NCBI GenBank assembly: GCA_021732215.1
Contig: JAKFVL010000009.1
Span: 62,001 to 126,000 of the forward strand
Direction: 5' to 3'
Length of the DNA stretch: 64,000 nt
DNA from: Hyphomicrobiales bacterium
GTDB lineage: Bacteria; Pseudomonadota; Alphaproteobacteria; Rhizobiales; Xanthobacteraceae
In this document: piece by piece, positions 19,852-28,452 of the stretch
How the letters are laid out: each line of letters opens with the position of its first letter
Numbering within the stretch: the first letter of the stretch is position 1
Notes under the pieces: model-generated
Seen by the model: the letters and a program-made list of their open reading frames with translations, nothing else
The model's database searches: none
What the model was told of the DNA's origin: nothing
Position numbers and translations under genes: made by a program

Positions 19852-20714
19852 CTCCCGAACAGGCCTTGCGGGCGCACCGCAAGCACTGCCAGCAGCAGCG
19901 AGAACGAGATCGCCGGCGCCCACGACGCGCCGAAGCTCGTGAGAACAACGGACTCCGCAACGCCGAGGATAATTGCGGCAACCAGAGTACCGCTCATGCT
20001 GCCGAGACCGGCCATCACGACAACGCAGAACGTGCGGCCGATATAGGCGCGGTCGAGCGTCGGCTCGACCGGCGCCACGACAATCAGCAAAGCCCCCGCG
20101 ATGCCAAGGATCGCAGTGGCCAGTCCGAACGCCCATGTCTTGATCCGGATCGGATCGGCGCCGAGCAGCCGTAATGCGCCTTCGTCCTGTGCCACCGCGC
20201 GGATCGCACGCCCGGTGAATGTGCGAGACAGATAAAGCGTCAGCGCAAGGGTCAGACTGACAGCAACGACGAAGGCCACGATCTGGCGGATCGGGATTCG
20301 CATCTCGAGGATGCGCCAGGACTTACCGATGTAGGGCGCGGTGACCGATCGCTGGTCAACACCAAACTGCAGGATGATGAGCACTTCGATGATGAACGCG
20401 ACGCCGAAGAAGAACGCGATGCCACGAACGGCGGCGTCAGAGCCGCGCTTCTCGAACATCGCATGATAGAGCCGGTAAACCACGATTCCGAACAGAAAGA
20501 ACAGCGGCGTGATGAGGACGCCGGCCAGGAGCGGGTCGATCCCCCAAGTGTCATTCAGAATGTAGACACAATAGGCGGCAAGAACCAGAAAGGCGGGGTG
20601 CGCGATATGAGGTACGTCGATCAGGCCGAACGCAACGGAAAGACCAATGCTCACGGCGCAATAAAAGCACCCGAGAAGAACTCCGAAAATGATCGACTCG
20701 ATCAGCAGTTCCAC
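19848..20714 (-). CDS. LivH-type ABC transporter permease
   Basis: A polytopic permease with LivH features: GCFYCAVSIGLSVAFG, VPHIAHPAFLVL and the coupling loop TGRAIRAVAQDEGALRLLG. I prefer GTG 20714 (VELLIESIIFG, 288 residues), which matches the usual LivH N-terminus. An ATG at 20777 adds 21 residues but lies six bases from a 15-bp hairpin and lacks a ribosome-binding site. The preceding hairpin separates this gene from its binding-protein gene in the same operon. It works with the LivM, LivG and LivF homologues downstream. Confidence 0.82.
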   Translation of the reverse strand: MELLIESIIFGVLLGCFYCAVSIGLSVAFGLIDVPHIAHPAFLVLAAYCVYILNDTWGIDPLLAGVLITPLFFLFGIVVYRLYHAMFEKRGSDAAVRGIAFFFGVAFIIEVLIILQFGVDQRSVTAPYIGKSWRILEMRIPIRQIVAFVVAVSLTLALTLYLSRTFTGRAIRAVAQDEGALRLLGADPIRIKTWAFGLATAILGIAGALLIVVAPVEPTLDRAYIGRTFCVVVMAGLGSMSGTLVAAIILGVAESVVLTSFGASWAPAISFSLLLAVLAVRPQGLFGR

Positions 20715-20782
20715 CGAAAAAACGCCCCATCCCCGCCCCGTCGTTGTCTCGAAGACACCACCGGAGTCATTTATCATCGTGG

Positions 20783-20816
20783 AACCGGATCGGCGGCGTC
20801 GGCCGCCGATCCGGTT
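20783..20816 (-). terminator. 15-bp perfect hairpin between binding-protein and permease genes
   Basis: The arms AACCGGATCGGCGGC (20783-20797) and its exact complement (20802-20816) enclose a 4-base loop. There is no U-run in the direction of transcription, so simple rho-independent termination is unlikely. Placed inside the operon between the periplasmic binding-protein gene and livH, it probably stabilises the upstream message or partly attenuates read-through, giving more binding protein than permease. Confidence 0.65.
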
Positions 20817-20820
20817 TGGT

Positions 20821-22095
20821 TTACTTGCGCAAGGCCTCGAACGGCGTCACCAGTTCGCCCGACTTCAGCCGTTCGGGAAGCAGGATCACCTGCTTTCCGA
20901 CGGTGCGGAACTGATCGAGGTTCTTGTCGGTCACGCCGCGGTACTGCGCCATCAGTGTGGCCGATTCCTTGCGCTCGCCATCCGCGGCAAACGTGATCGG
21001 ACCGACGATGGTCTTCAACTCGTTTTCACGCAGATGCTTTGCGATCGCCTTCTGATCGACCGACTTGGCCGCGTTCACGGCCTGCTCGATCAACTGGCCT
21101 TGCGCATAGCCGAACGGCGCGAGGTAGTAGCCGAGCGGATCGACCTTGGCCTCGATGGCGCGCTTCGAATACTTTTCGAAGAATTCCTTGGTGCCATCGA
21201 AGAACATGCTCGGTTCGGGCAGCCAGGAATTGAAATTCGTCACGCCATTGAGCAGCGAGCCCAGATTCTCCATCACCGCGGAGAACTGCACGCCGACCAT
21301 TCCGCCGCCGAAAATCTTGACGTTGTCGCCGACGCCGATCTCGTTCACGGCGCGCAAAATTCCGGCCGAGTCCGGCGGATATGACGTGACGTAGACCATG
21401 TCGGGCTTGGCGGCTTTCAGCGAGCGAATGATGCCCGCAAATTCGACGGTGGTTGGCGGGTAGTTCTGCTCGAACACGACCTGGATGCCGCGCTTGGCCG
21501 CGACGTCCTTGGCGGCCTTGGCGACGTTCTGGGAAAACTCCTGGTCGGATGCAAGGACTGCGAGGGTTTTACCGCCCGCCTTCTGGCCGAGATCGAGAAA
21601 GGCTGACGCCCAACTGTCGGCAGGACCCCATGGCGCGATGTTAAACCACATATCGTGGCCGACCTTGGCGTTCACCTGAAAGGCGAAATTCCCGATCAGC
21701 ACCATGCCGCGCTGCTTGGCCAGTGGCAGAATGGGGGCGGTTTGCACCGTTCCGTAGGGAGCGAAGATCAGATCGACCTTATCCACGTCGAGCAGTTTGG
21801 CGTAGATCGCCGGAGACTCGGCGGCGCTGGATTTGTCGTCATAGATGACGAGTTCGACCTTGCGTCCGAGCAGCCCGCCCTTGGCGTTGATGTCGTCACG
21901 CCAGATCTCAAGCCCAAGTTGCGACGCGCGGCCGCCAGCGGCGAGCCCACCGGTCTGGGGCATCGACAAACCGATCTTCAAAGATTGCTGTTGCGCGTGC
22001 GCGATCGAAAACATCGACGGCGCCGACGTGATGGCTCCCACGGCCACAGCGCCTTGCAGCACACGACGCCGGGTCGTCCGGAACTTGCTGGTCAT
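20821..22095 (-). CDS. LivK-type periplasmic substrate-binding protein
   Basis: A 424-residue binding protein. The N-terminus RTTRRRVLQGAVAVGAI has a twin-arginine-like RRR and a hydrophobic core, with cleavage likely after AHAQ. The mature part is a type I periplasmic binding fold (KIGLSMPQTGG, INAKGGLLGRKVELVIYDD, MVYVTSYPPDSAGILRA). The start is ATG 22095, with GGGAGG eight bases upstream; frame further upstream is not coding. It sits 49 bases after the Mo-hydroxylase large subunit, so the transporter and enzyme are probably co-transcribed and share a substrate. Confidence 0.88.
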   Translation of the reverse strand: MTSKFRTTRRRVLQGAVAVGAITSAPSMFSIAHAQQQSLKIGLSMPQTGGLAAGGRASQLGLEIWRDDINAKGGLLGRKVELVIYDDKSSAAESPAIYAKLLDVDKVDLIFAPYGTVQTAPILPLAKQRGMVLIGNFAFQVNAKVGHDMWFNIAPWGPADSWASAFLDLGQKAGGKTLAVLASDQEFSQNVAKAAKDVAAKRGIQVVFEQNYPPTTVEFAGIIRSLKAAKPDMVYVTSYPPDSAGILRAVNEIGVGDNVKIFGGGMVGVQFSAVMENLGSLLNGVTNFNSWLPEPSMFFDGTKEFFEKYSKRAIEAKVDPLGYYLAPFGYAQGQLIEQAVNAAKSVDQKAIAKHLRENELKTIVGPITFAADGERKESATLMAQYRGVTDKNLDQFRTVGKQVILLPERLKSGELVTPFEALRK

Positions 22096-22144
22096 GTTAA
22101 GTCCTCCCGTAATGATCTCTTTGGATCGTTGTTTCGATTGTAAG

Positions 22145-24535
22145 TCAGACCTTGCCCAATGCACGCAGAATTTCCTCTGGCCGCGCCGGTTGTACGCAAA
22201 CGTGAGCGTTGAACGGGCGGAGCGCGTCGTTGATGGCGTTGATGACGGCTGCTGGCGCGCCTGCGGTCCCGGCCTCGCCCGCGCCCTTTGCGCCGAGTTC
22301 TGACGACGCAGTCGGCGTGACGACATGACCCACATCCATGTCCGGCATTTCAGACGACATCGGCACCAGATAGTCGGCCATGCTGCCGTTCAGCATCTGG
22401 CCTTGCGCGTCATAACGGCAATGCTCGAACAGCGCCGCCCCGATGCCCTGAACGATGCCGCCACGAATCTGCTCATCGACCAGTTGCGGATTGAGAACCG
22501 TGCCGCAGTCCTCGACGCACCAGTGCTTCAGCAGCTTGACGAAGCCGGTATCGGTATCGACTTCCAGATAAGACGCCTGCATGCCGTTGGTGAATGCAAA
22601 GGGATAATCCTTGGGCACATAATGCCGTGTCACCACGAATTCCGGCTTGAGGTCCGCCGGCAGCGTATCGGGCCGGAAGTAGGCGACGCGGCCCAGTTCG
22701 GCGAGCGGCATGCGCTCGACGCCCGTTGCCTTGTCGACGATCTTGCCCTCACGCAGATCAAGGACCTCGGGCGTCGACTGCAGAATGACGGCCGCGACGT
22801 CGAGAATGTTAGCACGTAGTGCCTTGCCGGATTGCCACGCCGCCTCGCCGCCGATGCCGGCGGCACGGCACGCCCATGTTCCGCCACCATAGGGCGTCGC
22901 GTCGGTATCGCCGGTGACCACGCGGACATCGGACATCGGCACGCCAACCGCGGTCGCCACCACCTGCGCAATCACGCCTTCGGTGCCCTGCCCTTGCTCG
23001 GTGACGCCAATCGACGCAATCACACCGCCTTGCGGATTGAGCCGCAGCGTACATCCGTCCTGTGACGAGATGCGCGCGCCACCGACGCCATAGAACGCCG
23101 CCGAGGGATTGGTGATTTCGATGAAGGCCGCAAGACCGATGCCACGATGAATGCCTTTGGCGCGAAGCTCGGCTTGTTCCTTTCGCAAGCCGTCGTAGTC
23201 CATCATCGTCAGCAGCTTCTCGAGCGACTGCTGATGCGACAGCTTCTCGAACTTGATGCCGGACGCGGCGGTCGATGGATGCGCGTCGTCGCGAATCAGA
23301 TTGCGCCGCCGTAGCTCGGCTGGGTCCATGCCTATCGCATGCGCAGCCTGATCGACGAGGCCTTCCGTCACCATCACCGCGATCGGATGACCGACCGCGC
23401 GATACTGGCACATCGGCACCTTGTTCTGGAACACAACGCGCGCTCGGGCGCGATAGTTCTGATGCTTGTAGGGGCCGCCCGTGAGGTTGACGACCTGATT
23501 GGCCTCCACCGCACTGGTGCGCGGATAGACCGAATACGGCCCGATGCCGGTAAGATCGTCGATCTCGAAGCCGAGAATCTCGCCGTCTTTGCTCACCGCC
23601 ATCTTCGCCTTGACCCGGTGATCGCGCGCATGAATATCAGAAACGAATGATTCGAGCCGGTCGGCGACAAACTTGACCGGACGCTTCAGCATCTTCGCCA
23701 GCGCGACCGTCGCCATCTCGTCCGGATAGATGTGAACCTTAATCCCGAACGAACCGCCAACGTCCTTGCACACCACACGAACGCTCGCCTCCGGAAGCCC
23801 GAGGTGTTTGCACACGATGTCTTGCATCATGTGCGGCGCCTGAAACGAATGGTAGACCGTGAGCTTTTCCTCGCCTTCGTTCCAGTCGGCGACGATCGAG
23901 CGAGGCTCCAGCGTCACGCCGGTGTGGCGCCCGACGCTGAACGTATTCTCGACGACAGCCGCAGCATGGCGAAACGCACCATCGACATCGCCGACATCCA
24001 GCGTCCGCTCGAACGCCAGATTGTCGCCGAGGTCGGCATGGATGACCGGCGTACCGGGATCGAGCGCCGTTTCCATATCGACGGTGACCGGCAGCGGCTC
24101 CAGATCGGCTTCGATCAGCGCCACGGCATCTTCCGCTTCGGCGCGGGAATTGGCGACGACGGCGCAGATCGCCTCACCCGCCCAGCAGGCCCGTTCGATC
24201 GCAACGGGATACTGCGGCGCGGACTTCAATCCCTTGAAGTGCGTCAGCACGCCGACCCACGGCGTGCAAACCCTGGCAATGTCCGCACCGGTCGCAACCA
24301 TGATGACGCCCGGTGCGGCTTTCGCAGCCGATATGTCGAGGCCACGGATACGCGCATGGGCATGCGGACTGCGCAGGAATGCGACGTGCACGAGGCGCGG
24401 CATGCGCAAATCGTCAACATAAGTACCGCGTCCCTGCACCAGCCGCTTTGCATTTGGCCGAGGCACCGAGCGGCCGATATAGCTGTTCGGCCGGTCGAGG
24501 AATGTGAGGCCCTTCATCTGGTCGGCGACGCTCAT
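22145..24535 (-). CDS. Molybdenum hydroxylase large (Mo-binding) subunit, CoxL/XdhB-like
   Basis: A 796-residue member of the xanthine oxidase/CO dehydrogenase family. It has the N-terminal a/b-hammerhead (IGRSVPRPNAKRLVQGRGTY), cofactor-binding stretches (DVGGSFGIK, TEQGQGTEG) and the catalytic Glu motif KGAGEAG near residue 750. The active-site loop reads CQYRAVGHP, not the AYRCSFR of true CO dehydrogenase nor the usual form II AYRGAGRP. So it is not CODH and is a hydroxylase of unknown substrate. It overlaps the FeS-subunit gene (ATGA). The neighbouring pyridine-type monooxygenase suggests an N-heterocycle. Confidence 0.9.
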   Translation of the reverse strand: MSVADQMKGLTFLDRPNSYIGRSVPRPNAKRLVQGRGTYVDDLRMPRLVHVAFLRSPHAHARIRGLDISAAKAAPGVIMVATGADIARVCTPWVGVLTHFKGLKSAPQYPVAIERACWAGEAICAVVANSRAEAEDAVALIEADLEPLPVTVDMETALDPGTPVIHADLGDNLAFERTLDVGDVDGAFRHAAAVVENTFSVGRHTGVTLEPRSIVADWNEGEEKLTVYHSFQAPHMMQDIVCKHLGLPEASVRVVCKDVGGSFGIKVHIYPDEMATVALAKMLKRPVKFVADRLESFVSDIHARDHRVKAKMAVSKDGEILGFEIDDLTGIGPYSVYPRTSAVEANQVVNLTGGPYKHQNYRARARVVFQNKVPMCQYRAVGHPIAVMVTEGLVDQAAHAIGMDPAELRRRNLIRDDAHPSTAASGIKFEKLSHQQSLEKLLTMMDYDGLRKEQAELRAKGIHRGIGLAAFIEITNPSAAFYGVGGARISSQDGCTLRLNPQGGVIASIGVTEQGQGTEGVIAQVVATAVGVPMSDVRVVTGDTDATPYGGGTWACRAAGIGGEAAWQSGKALRANILDVAAVILQSTPEVLDLREGKIVDKATGVERMPLAELGRVAYFRPDTLPADLKPEFVVTRHYVPKDYPFAFTNGMQASYLEVDTDTGFVKLLKHWCVEDCGTVLNPQLVDEQIRGGIVQGIGAALFEHCRYDAQGQMLNGSMADYLVPMSSEMPDMDVGHVVTPTASSELGAKGAGEAGTAGAPAAVINAINDALRPFNAHVCVQPARPEEILRALGKV

Positions 24536-25032
24536 TCGGCCGCCTCTTTGGTTCGCCGCGCAGCAACTGCGTTCTGAACTGCATCGACGATGGCGTGATA
24601 GCCGGTGCAGCGACAGTAGTTGCCGGAAATGGCGTCGCGGATTGCGTCACGCGACGGATCGGGATTGACCGTCAGCAGTTCGGCGATAGTCGTCAGCATG
24701 CCCGGCGTACAGAAGCCGCATTGCAGAGCGTTGCGCTGAAGAAACGCTTCCTGAACATCCGCAAGAACTCCGGAATCGGTCAAGCCTTCGACCGTCACGA
24801 TCGTCGCACTATCGGCCTGCACGGCCAGCATCAGGCAACCGCGAACGGCGACACCATCGACCTGCACCGTGCAAGCGCCACAAACGCCATGCTCGCAGCC
24901 AAGATGCGATCCGGTGAGATCGAGCTGTTCGCGCAGGAAATCGACCAGATGCATCCGCGCGGCAACGGAGCGCGTTATCCGCTCGCCGTTCACGGTCAAC
25001 GTGATGGTATGGATTTCGGCGGCCGGAGTCAT
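24532..25032 (-). CDS. Molybdenum hydroxylase [2Fe-2S] subunit, CoxS-like
   Basis: A 166-residue protein with two [2Fe-2S] clusters. The N-terminal plant-ferredoxin site is GCEHGVCGACTVQVDG and the C-terminal site is CGFCTPGM followed by GNYCRCTGY. It passes electrons from the Mo centre to FAD. I chose ATG 25032 because it overlaps the stop of the FAD subunit (ATGA). The in-frame extension upstream lies inside that gene. The subunit order M-S-L is typical for this family. Confidence 0.93.
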   Translation of the reverse strand: MTPAAEIHTITLTVNGERITRSVAARMHLVDFLREQLDLTGSHLGCEHGVCGACTVQVDGVAVRGCLMLAVQADSATIVTVEGLTDSGVLADVQEAFLQRNALQCGFCTPGMLTTIAELLTVNPDPSRDAIRDAISGNYCRCTGYHAIVDAVQNAVAARRTKEAAE

Positions 25033-25874
25033 GTTCCGCTTTCCATTGTCGCGATAACCCGCCCTAACAGAACTCGCGCCAGATGCATTTTGGTTTTCGC
25101 CGAGCACTCGCCATCGTCGGACGGAGATAGTGCATCTTGCAGCGCAGCTTGCGCCTCAGCGATGCCTTTTCCAGCGATGACGGCTTGAGCCGCCGCTTCG
25201 GCCAGCAATGGCCTATCTCCGGCGCCGAAGAAGGCCAGCTTCAGCGACGACCACGTTTCACCCTTGCGCACCCCTTGAGCAGCTAGACCGACGATGGCGT
25301 AATCACCGTGACGGCGCGCGAGTTCGTCGAAGCCCGAAACGGCATTTACGGGAGAAGCCGGAAATTCAACGGCCACCAGAACTTCGTCCGGCGCAAGTGC
25401 GGTCTCATAGATGCCCAAAAAGAAATCCCGGGCGGCAATGCGCCGCTCGCCTCTGCGGCTTGCGGCAACGATCGCGGCATCCAGCGCAAGGCAGCAGGCA
25501 GGCAATTCGGTCGAGGGATCGGCGAGCGCCAGCGATCCGCCGATCGTTCCGCGATTGCGGATCGCCTGATGGGCGATATGCGGCACAGCCTTCGCAATCA
25601 ACGGCACCCGCGACGCGATTAAAGGCGACGTTGCGAGCTCGTGATGCCGCGTCATCGCCCCTATACGAATGACGCCACTCGCCTCGGTTACTCCGCGAAG
25701 TGCGGCAATATGATTGAGATCGACGAGAACTGTGGGTGCTGACAGCCGCATATTGAGTGAAGGAATAAGGCTTTGCCCGCCGGCCAGCAGCCGCACGCCT
25801 TCGCTGCCGTCGAGGCAATCAAAGACTTCCGCCAACGAGGTTGGCTTCGCATATGCGAATGCTGGCGCCTTCAC
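25029..25874 (-). CDS. Molybdenum hydroxylase FAD subunit, CoxM-like
   Basis: A 281-residue FAD-binding protein of the CO-dehydrogenase medium-subunit type, with flavin motifs AGGQSLIPSLNMRL and IRNRGTIGGSLALADPS. The start is GTG 25874, with GGGAGGAG upstream. It is the first gene of an eight-gene minus-strand operon that continues through the S and L subunits to the Liv-type transporter. The 118-base gap to the divergent TetR gene contains a candidate operator. Confidence 0.92.
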   Translation of the reverse strand: MKAPAFAYAKPTSLAEVFDCLDGSEGVRLLAGGQSLIPSLNMRLSAPTVLVDLNHIAALRGVTEASGVIRIGAMTRHHELATSPLIASRVPLIAKAVPHIAHQAIRNRGTIGGSLALADPSTELPACCLALDAAIVAASRRGERRIAARDFFLGIYETALAPDEVLVAVEFPASPVNAVSGFDELARRHGDYAIVGLAAQGVRKGETWSSLKLAFFGAGDRPLLAEAAAQAVIAGKGIAEAQAALQDALSPSDDGECSAKTKMHLARVLLGRVIATMESGT

Positions 25875-25915
25875 GCCGCTCCTCCCCGATATCGGGCCGA
25901 TTACGTCGACCGCTC

Positions 25916-25933
25916 ATTTATCAATCTATAAAT
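25916..25933. promoter_or_regulatory. Inverted repeat between the Mo-hydroxylase operon and a TetR gene
   Basis: ATTTAT-N6-ATAAAT is a perfect 6+6 inverted repeat in the AT-rich centre of the divergent promoter region, 42 bases before GTG 25874 and about 60 bases before the TetR gene. Its position suits an operator controlling both directions. TetR binding is inferred from context only. Confidence 0.45.
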
Positions 25934-25992
25934 TAGAGCCGTTCCAGCCCAGGCTGTCAATGCTGCGACACTTCGACTATTGAGTGAGCGTC

Positions 25993-26688
25993 ATGGCAAA
26001 ACCGCGAAAAGCCAAATCGGCGCCCAAACCACGCATGAGCCCCGCGCACCGGGAGCGACTGATCGTTGAAGGAGCAATTGCTTTCTTTGCCGAAGTCGGT
26101 CTTGAGGGACAAACCCGTGAGCTGGCGAAACGCCTCGGCATCACACAGCCCCTGCTCTATCGCTATTTTCCCAGCAAGGACGATCTGCTTGAGCGCGTCT
26201 ATGAGGAGGTCTACCTCAAACGCTGGAAGCCGGAATGGGAAGCGCTGATCGCCGATCGTTCGCTATCGATCGGCGAACGCTTCCGCCGCTTCGAGAAGGA
26301 TTATCAGCGAACCATCATGACCTACGACTGGTTGCGAATCTTCTTCTCTGCAGGGCTCAAGGGAACCGATCTGCCGAGGAGATATTTGTTGCGGGTGCGC
26401 GATCTCATTTTCACCCCCGTTCTTGGCGAGATGCGCCGTGAATTTGGCCTGCCGTCACCCGCCCAATTACCGCTGTGCGCGCAGGAATACGAATTGATGT
26501 TCGGCATCCACGGCGCGCTGGTCTACGTCGGCATTCGCCGTTTCATCTACAATATGGACGTACCGACGGATCAGGACCTGGTGTTCGATACCGAGATGGA
26601 TGCGTTCCTCGCGGGAGTGAGCCCGGTGATGCGCCGTCTCGTCGCCGAGCAGCAGGCTGTGCAGCGGGCACGCAGGCGCAAATCCTGA
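25993..26688 (+). CDS. TetR/AcrR-family regulator (heterocycle cluster)
   Basis: About 231 residues (234 if GTG 25984 is used). After a basic N-terminus comes a TetR helix-turn-helix: VEGAIAFFAEVGLEGQTRELAKRLGITQPLLYRYFPSKDDL condensed over residues 25-65, with RELAKRLGITQ and LLYRYFPSK as recognisable parts. The C-terminal ligand domain is helical (YDWLRIFFSAGL, FGIHGALVYVGIRRFIY). It is divergent from the Mo-hydroxylase operon and upstream of the VOC and monooxygenase genes, so it probably represses one or both. The start codon is not settled, since neither candidate has a strong ribosome-binding site. Confidence 0.85.
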   Translation: MAKPRKAKSAPKPRMSPAHRERLIVEGAIAFFAEVGLEGQTRELAKRLGITQPLLYRYFPSKDDLLERVYEEVYLKRWKPEWEALIADRSLSIGERFRRFEKDYQRTIMTYDWLRIFFSAGLKGTDLPRRYLLRVRDLIFTPVLGEMRREFGLPSPAQLPLCAQEYELMFGIHGALVYVGIRRFIYNMDVPTDQDLVFDTEMDAFLAGVSPVMRRLVAEQQAVQRARRRKS

Positions 26689-26722
26689 TCGCACGTCCCC
26701 ATCAAAGGACCCGGTCGAAGAC

Positions 26723-26761
26723 TTGACGCTGACACAACTCAAATTAATGATCGCGCGATCA
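26723..26761 (+). promoter_or_regulatory. Promoter with overlapping 14-bp palindrome before the VOC/monooxygenase genes
   Basis: TTGACG (26723-26728) and TAATGA (26745-26750) are 16 bases apart and resemble a sigma-70 promoter. The perfect palindrome TGATCGCGCGATCA (26748-26761) overlaps the -10 end, the classic place for a repressor site. It lies 24 bases upstream of ATG 26785. The adjacent TetR protein is the obvious candidate, but this palindrome differs from the one at 25916. Confidence 0.5.
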
Positions 26762-26784
26762 ATCGGTAAACGGAGGCTGCGCCA

Positions 26785-27204
26785 ATGCTGACGATGCTGT
26801 CGCACTACAACGTTCGCACCCGCGACTGGACCAAGACTCGGGACTTCTATGTCAAGGTCCTTGGGCTAACCGAAGGCGCGCGGCCGGATTTCCCGTTTCC
26901 CGGCCACTGGCTCTACTGCGGTCAGCAGGATGTCTTGCACATTACCGGTCTCGATGCGAACTCGACAGGTGCGCAAGACTATCTCGGCGACCGCGAGGGA
27001 GAGTTGCAGGGCGGTGGCGCGATCGATCACGTCGCCTTCACGGCAAAGGACGCAGTCGCGATGGGCAAACACTTCAAGCAACTCGGGATCGAGGCGCGGC
27101 ATCGCCGCGTACCGAACATGGACCTGTACCAGATCTTCATCAACGATCCGAACGGCATCGTCATCGAACTGAACTTCCCCGGCGAGAACCCGCCGGACAT
27201 GTAA
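26785..27204 (+). CDS. VOC-superfamily protein (glyoxalase / extradiol-dioxygenase fold)
   Basis: A 139-residue protein with two beta-alpha-beta-beta-beta modules. Likely metal ligands are His in LSHYNVRTRDW near the N-terminus, His in GAIDHVAFTAKD in the middle and Glu in GIVIELNFPGE at the C-terminus, the standard VOC pattern. It could be a small dioxygenase, lyase or isomerase acting on a ring-cleavage or hydroxylated intermediate. It starts with CGGAGG ten bases upstream and is followed five bases later by the FAD monooxygenase. The substrate is not known. Confidence 0.8.
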   Translation: MLTMLSHYNVRTRDWTKTRDFYVKVLGLTEGARPDFPFPGHWLYCGQQDVLHITGLDANSTGAQDYLGDREGELQGGGAIDHVAFTAKDAVAMGKHFKQLGIEARHRRVPNMDLYQIFINDPNGIVIELNFPGENPPDM

Positions 27205-27208
27205 GCGA

Positions 27209-28417
27209 ATGCCGAAGCGGGCGGTCGTCATCGGCGGGTCGATCGGCGGCCTGTTCACCGGCCTGCTCCTTCGCCGCATCGGCTGGGAGGTATCGATCCA
27301 CGAGCGCGCTGGCCAAGAACTCGGCGCGCGCGGCGCCGGCATCGTCACCCATGATGAACTGCACGAGGCGCTGACGCTTGCGACCGGACGCTCTGAGCCG
27401 ATCGGTGTGTCCGTTAGCGGCCGCATCGTCCTCGACCGCGATGGCTCGGTCGTCTGCGAGACGCCCCGCCCGCAAGTTCTGGCATCGTGGGATAAAATCT
27501 GGCGGCGACTGCGCGCATGCAGCGACGGTATCTACCATCATGGCAGCACGCTGACCGCGGTTAAACTTTCGACGCATGGCGTCGTCGCGCGTTTCGCGAA
27601 TGGCGCATCTCTCGACGCGGACATACTGGTCGCCGCCGATGGAATTCAATCCACGGTCCGGCGTCAGCTTTTTCCCGGCATTGATCCAAAGTACGCTGGC
27701 TATGTCGCCTGGCGTGGGCTGGTCGATGAAGCCGAGTTGTCGCAGCGAACGCGCGATGTGCTTTTTGATCGCTTCGGATTCTGCCTGCCGCCGCGCGAGC
27801 AAATGCTCGGTTATCCTGTCGATGGTGTGGATACAGAGGGTAAACCGGCACGGCGCTATAATTATGTCTGGTATCGCCCGGCGGATCCACAACATCAATT
27901 GCCACGACTTCTGAAGGGATCGGACGGCCAGCAGCATGTCGGCGCCATACCTCCCGATCGGCTGCATCCGGACGTTGTCGCAGAGATGCGGTTGGCCGCA
28001 GAGCGCTTGCTCGCGCCGGCTTTTGCGGAAGTTGTCCTTCAGACCCGCAAACCGCTGCTGCAACCCATCGTCGATCTTGAGGCACCCTCGATGACTACCG
28101 GACGGGTTGCACTGATGGGCGATGCAGCATTCGTTGCGCGGCCTCATGTCGGCGCAGGTGTGACCAAAGCCGCAGGCGACGCGAGCGTCCTTACAGAGCT
28201 GCTGTCCTCGCAACATGACATCGATCACGCCCTCGTTGCGTATAACGAACAACGTCACGCCTATGGCAGCCGGATTATCCGGCGCGCACGACACCTCGGC
28301 GCCTACATGCAATCGCAGTTGCTATCCGATGAAGAACGCCAGCAAGCGGAACGGCACCGTAGTCCCCGGGCCGTCATGACTGAAACGGCGACGATGCAGC
28401 AGATGGAAACGTGGTGA
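27209..28417 (+). CDS. FAD-dependent aromatic monooxygenase, 2,6-dihydroxypyridine-3-monooxygenase-like
   Basis: A 402-residue group A flavoprotein monooxygenase. It has an N-terminal GGSIGGL dinucleotide fold, ADGIQSTVRRQLFPGI and YAGYVAWRGLV in the middle, and the GD motif region ALMGDAAFVARPHVGAGVTKAAGDA. The YAGYV.WRG and RPH.GAG.KA.DA signatures recall 2,6-dihydroxypyridine 3-monooxygenase of nicotine degraders. It would hydroxylate a hydroxypyridine-like ring using NAD(P)H and O2. Its co-location with a Mo hydroxylase operon is the same pairing as in nicotine/nicotinate pathways. The exact substrate is inferred. Confidence 0.82.
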   Translation: MPKRAVVIGGSIGGLFTGLLLRRIGWEVSIHERAGQELGARGAGIVTHDELHEALTLATGRSEPIGVSVSGRIVLDRDGSVVCETPRPQVLASWDKIWRRLRACSDGIYHHGSTLTAVKLSTHGVVARFANGASLDADILVAADGIQSTVRRQLFPGIDPKYAGYVAWRGLVDEAELSQRTRDVLFDRFGFCLPPREQMLGYPVDGVDTEGKPARRYNYVWYRPADPQHQLPRLLKGSDGQQHVGAIPPDRLHPDVVAEMRLAAERLLAPAFAEVVLQTRKPLLQPIVDLEAPSMTTGRVALMGDAAFVARPHVGAGVTKAAGDASVLTELLSSQHDIDHALVAYNEQRHAYGSRIIRRARHLGAYMQSQLLSDEERQQAERHRSPRAVMTETATMQQMETW

Positions 28418-28452
28418 CGCGCCTTAAGCCGCAAACTGCGCATCGGATTGAT

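Noticed and set aside
22145-25874. Aerobic carbon monoxide dehydrogenase (coxMSL)
   Set aside because: The active-site loop of the large subunit is CQYRAVGHP and not AYRCSFR, and no cox maturation genes are near. It is a related hydroxylase.
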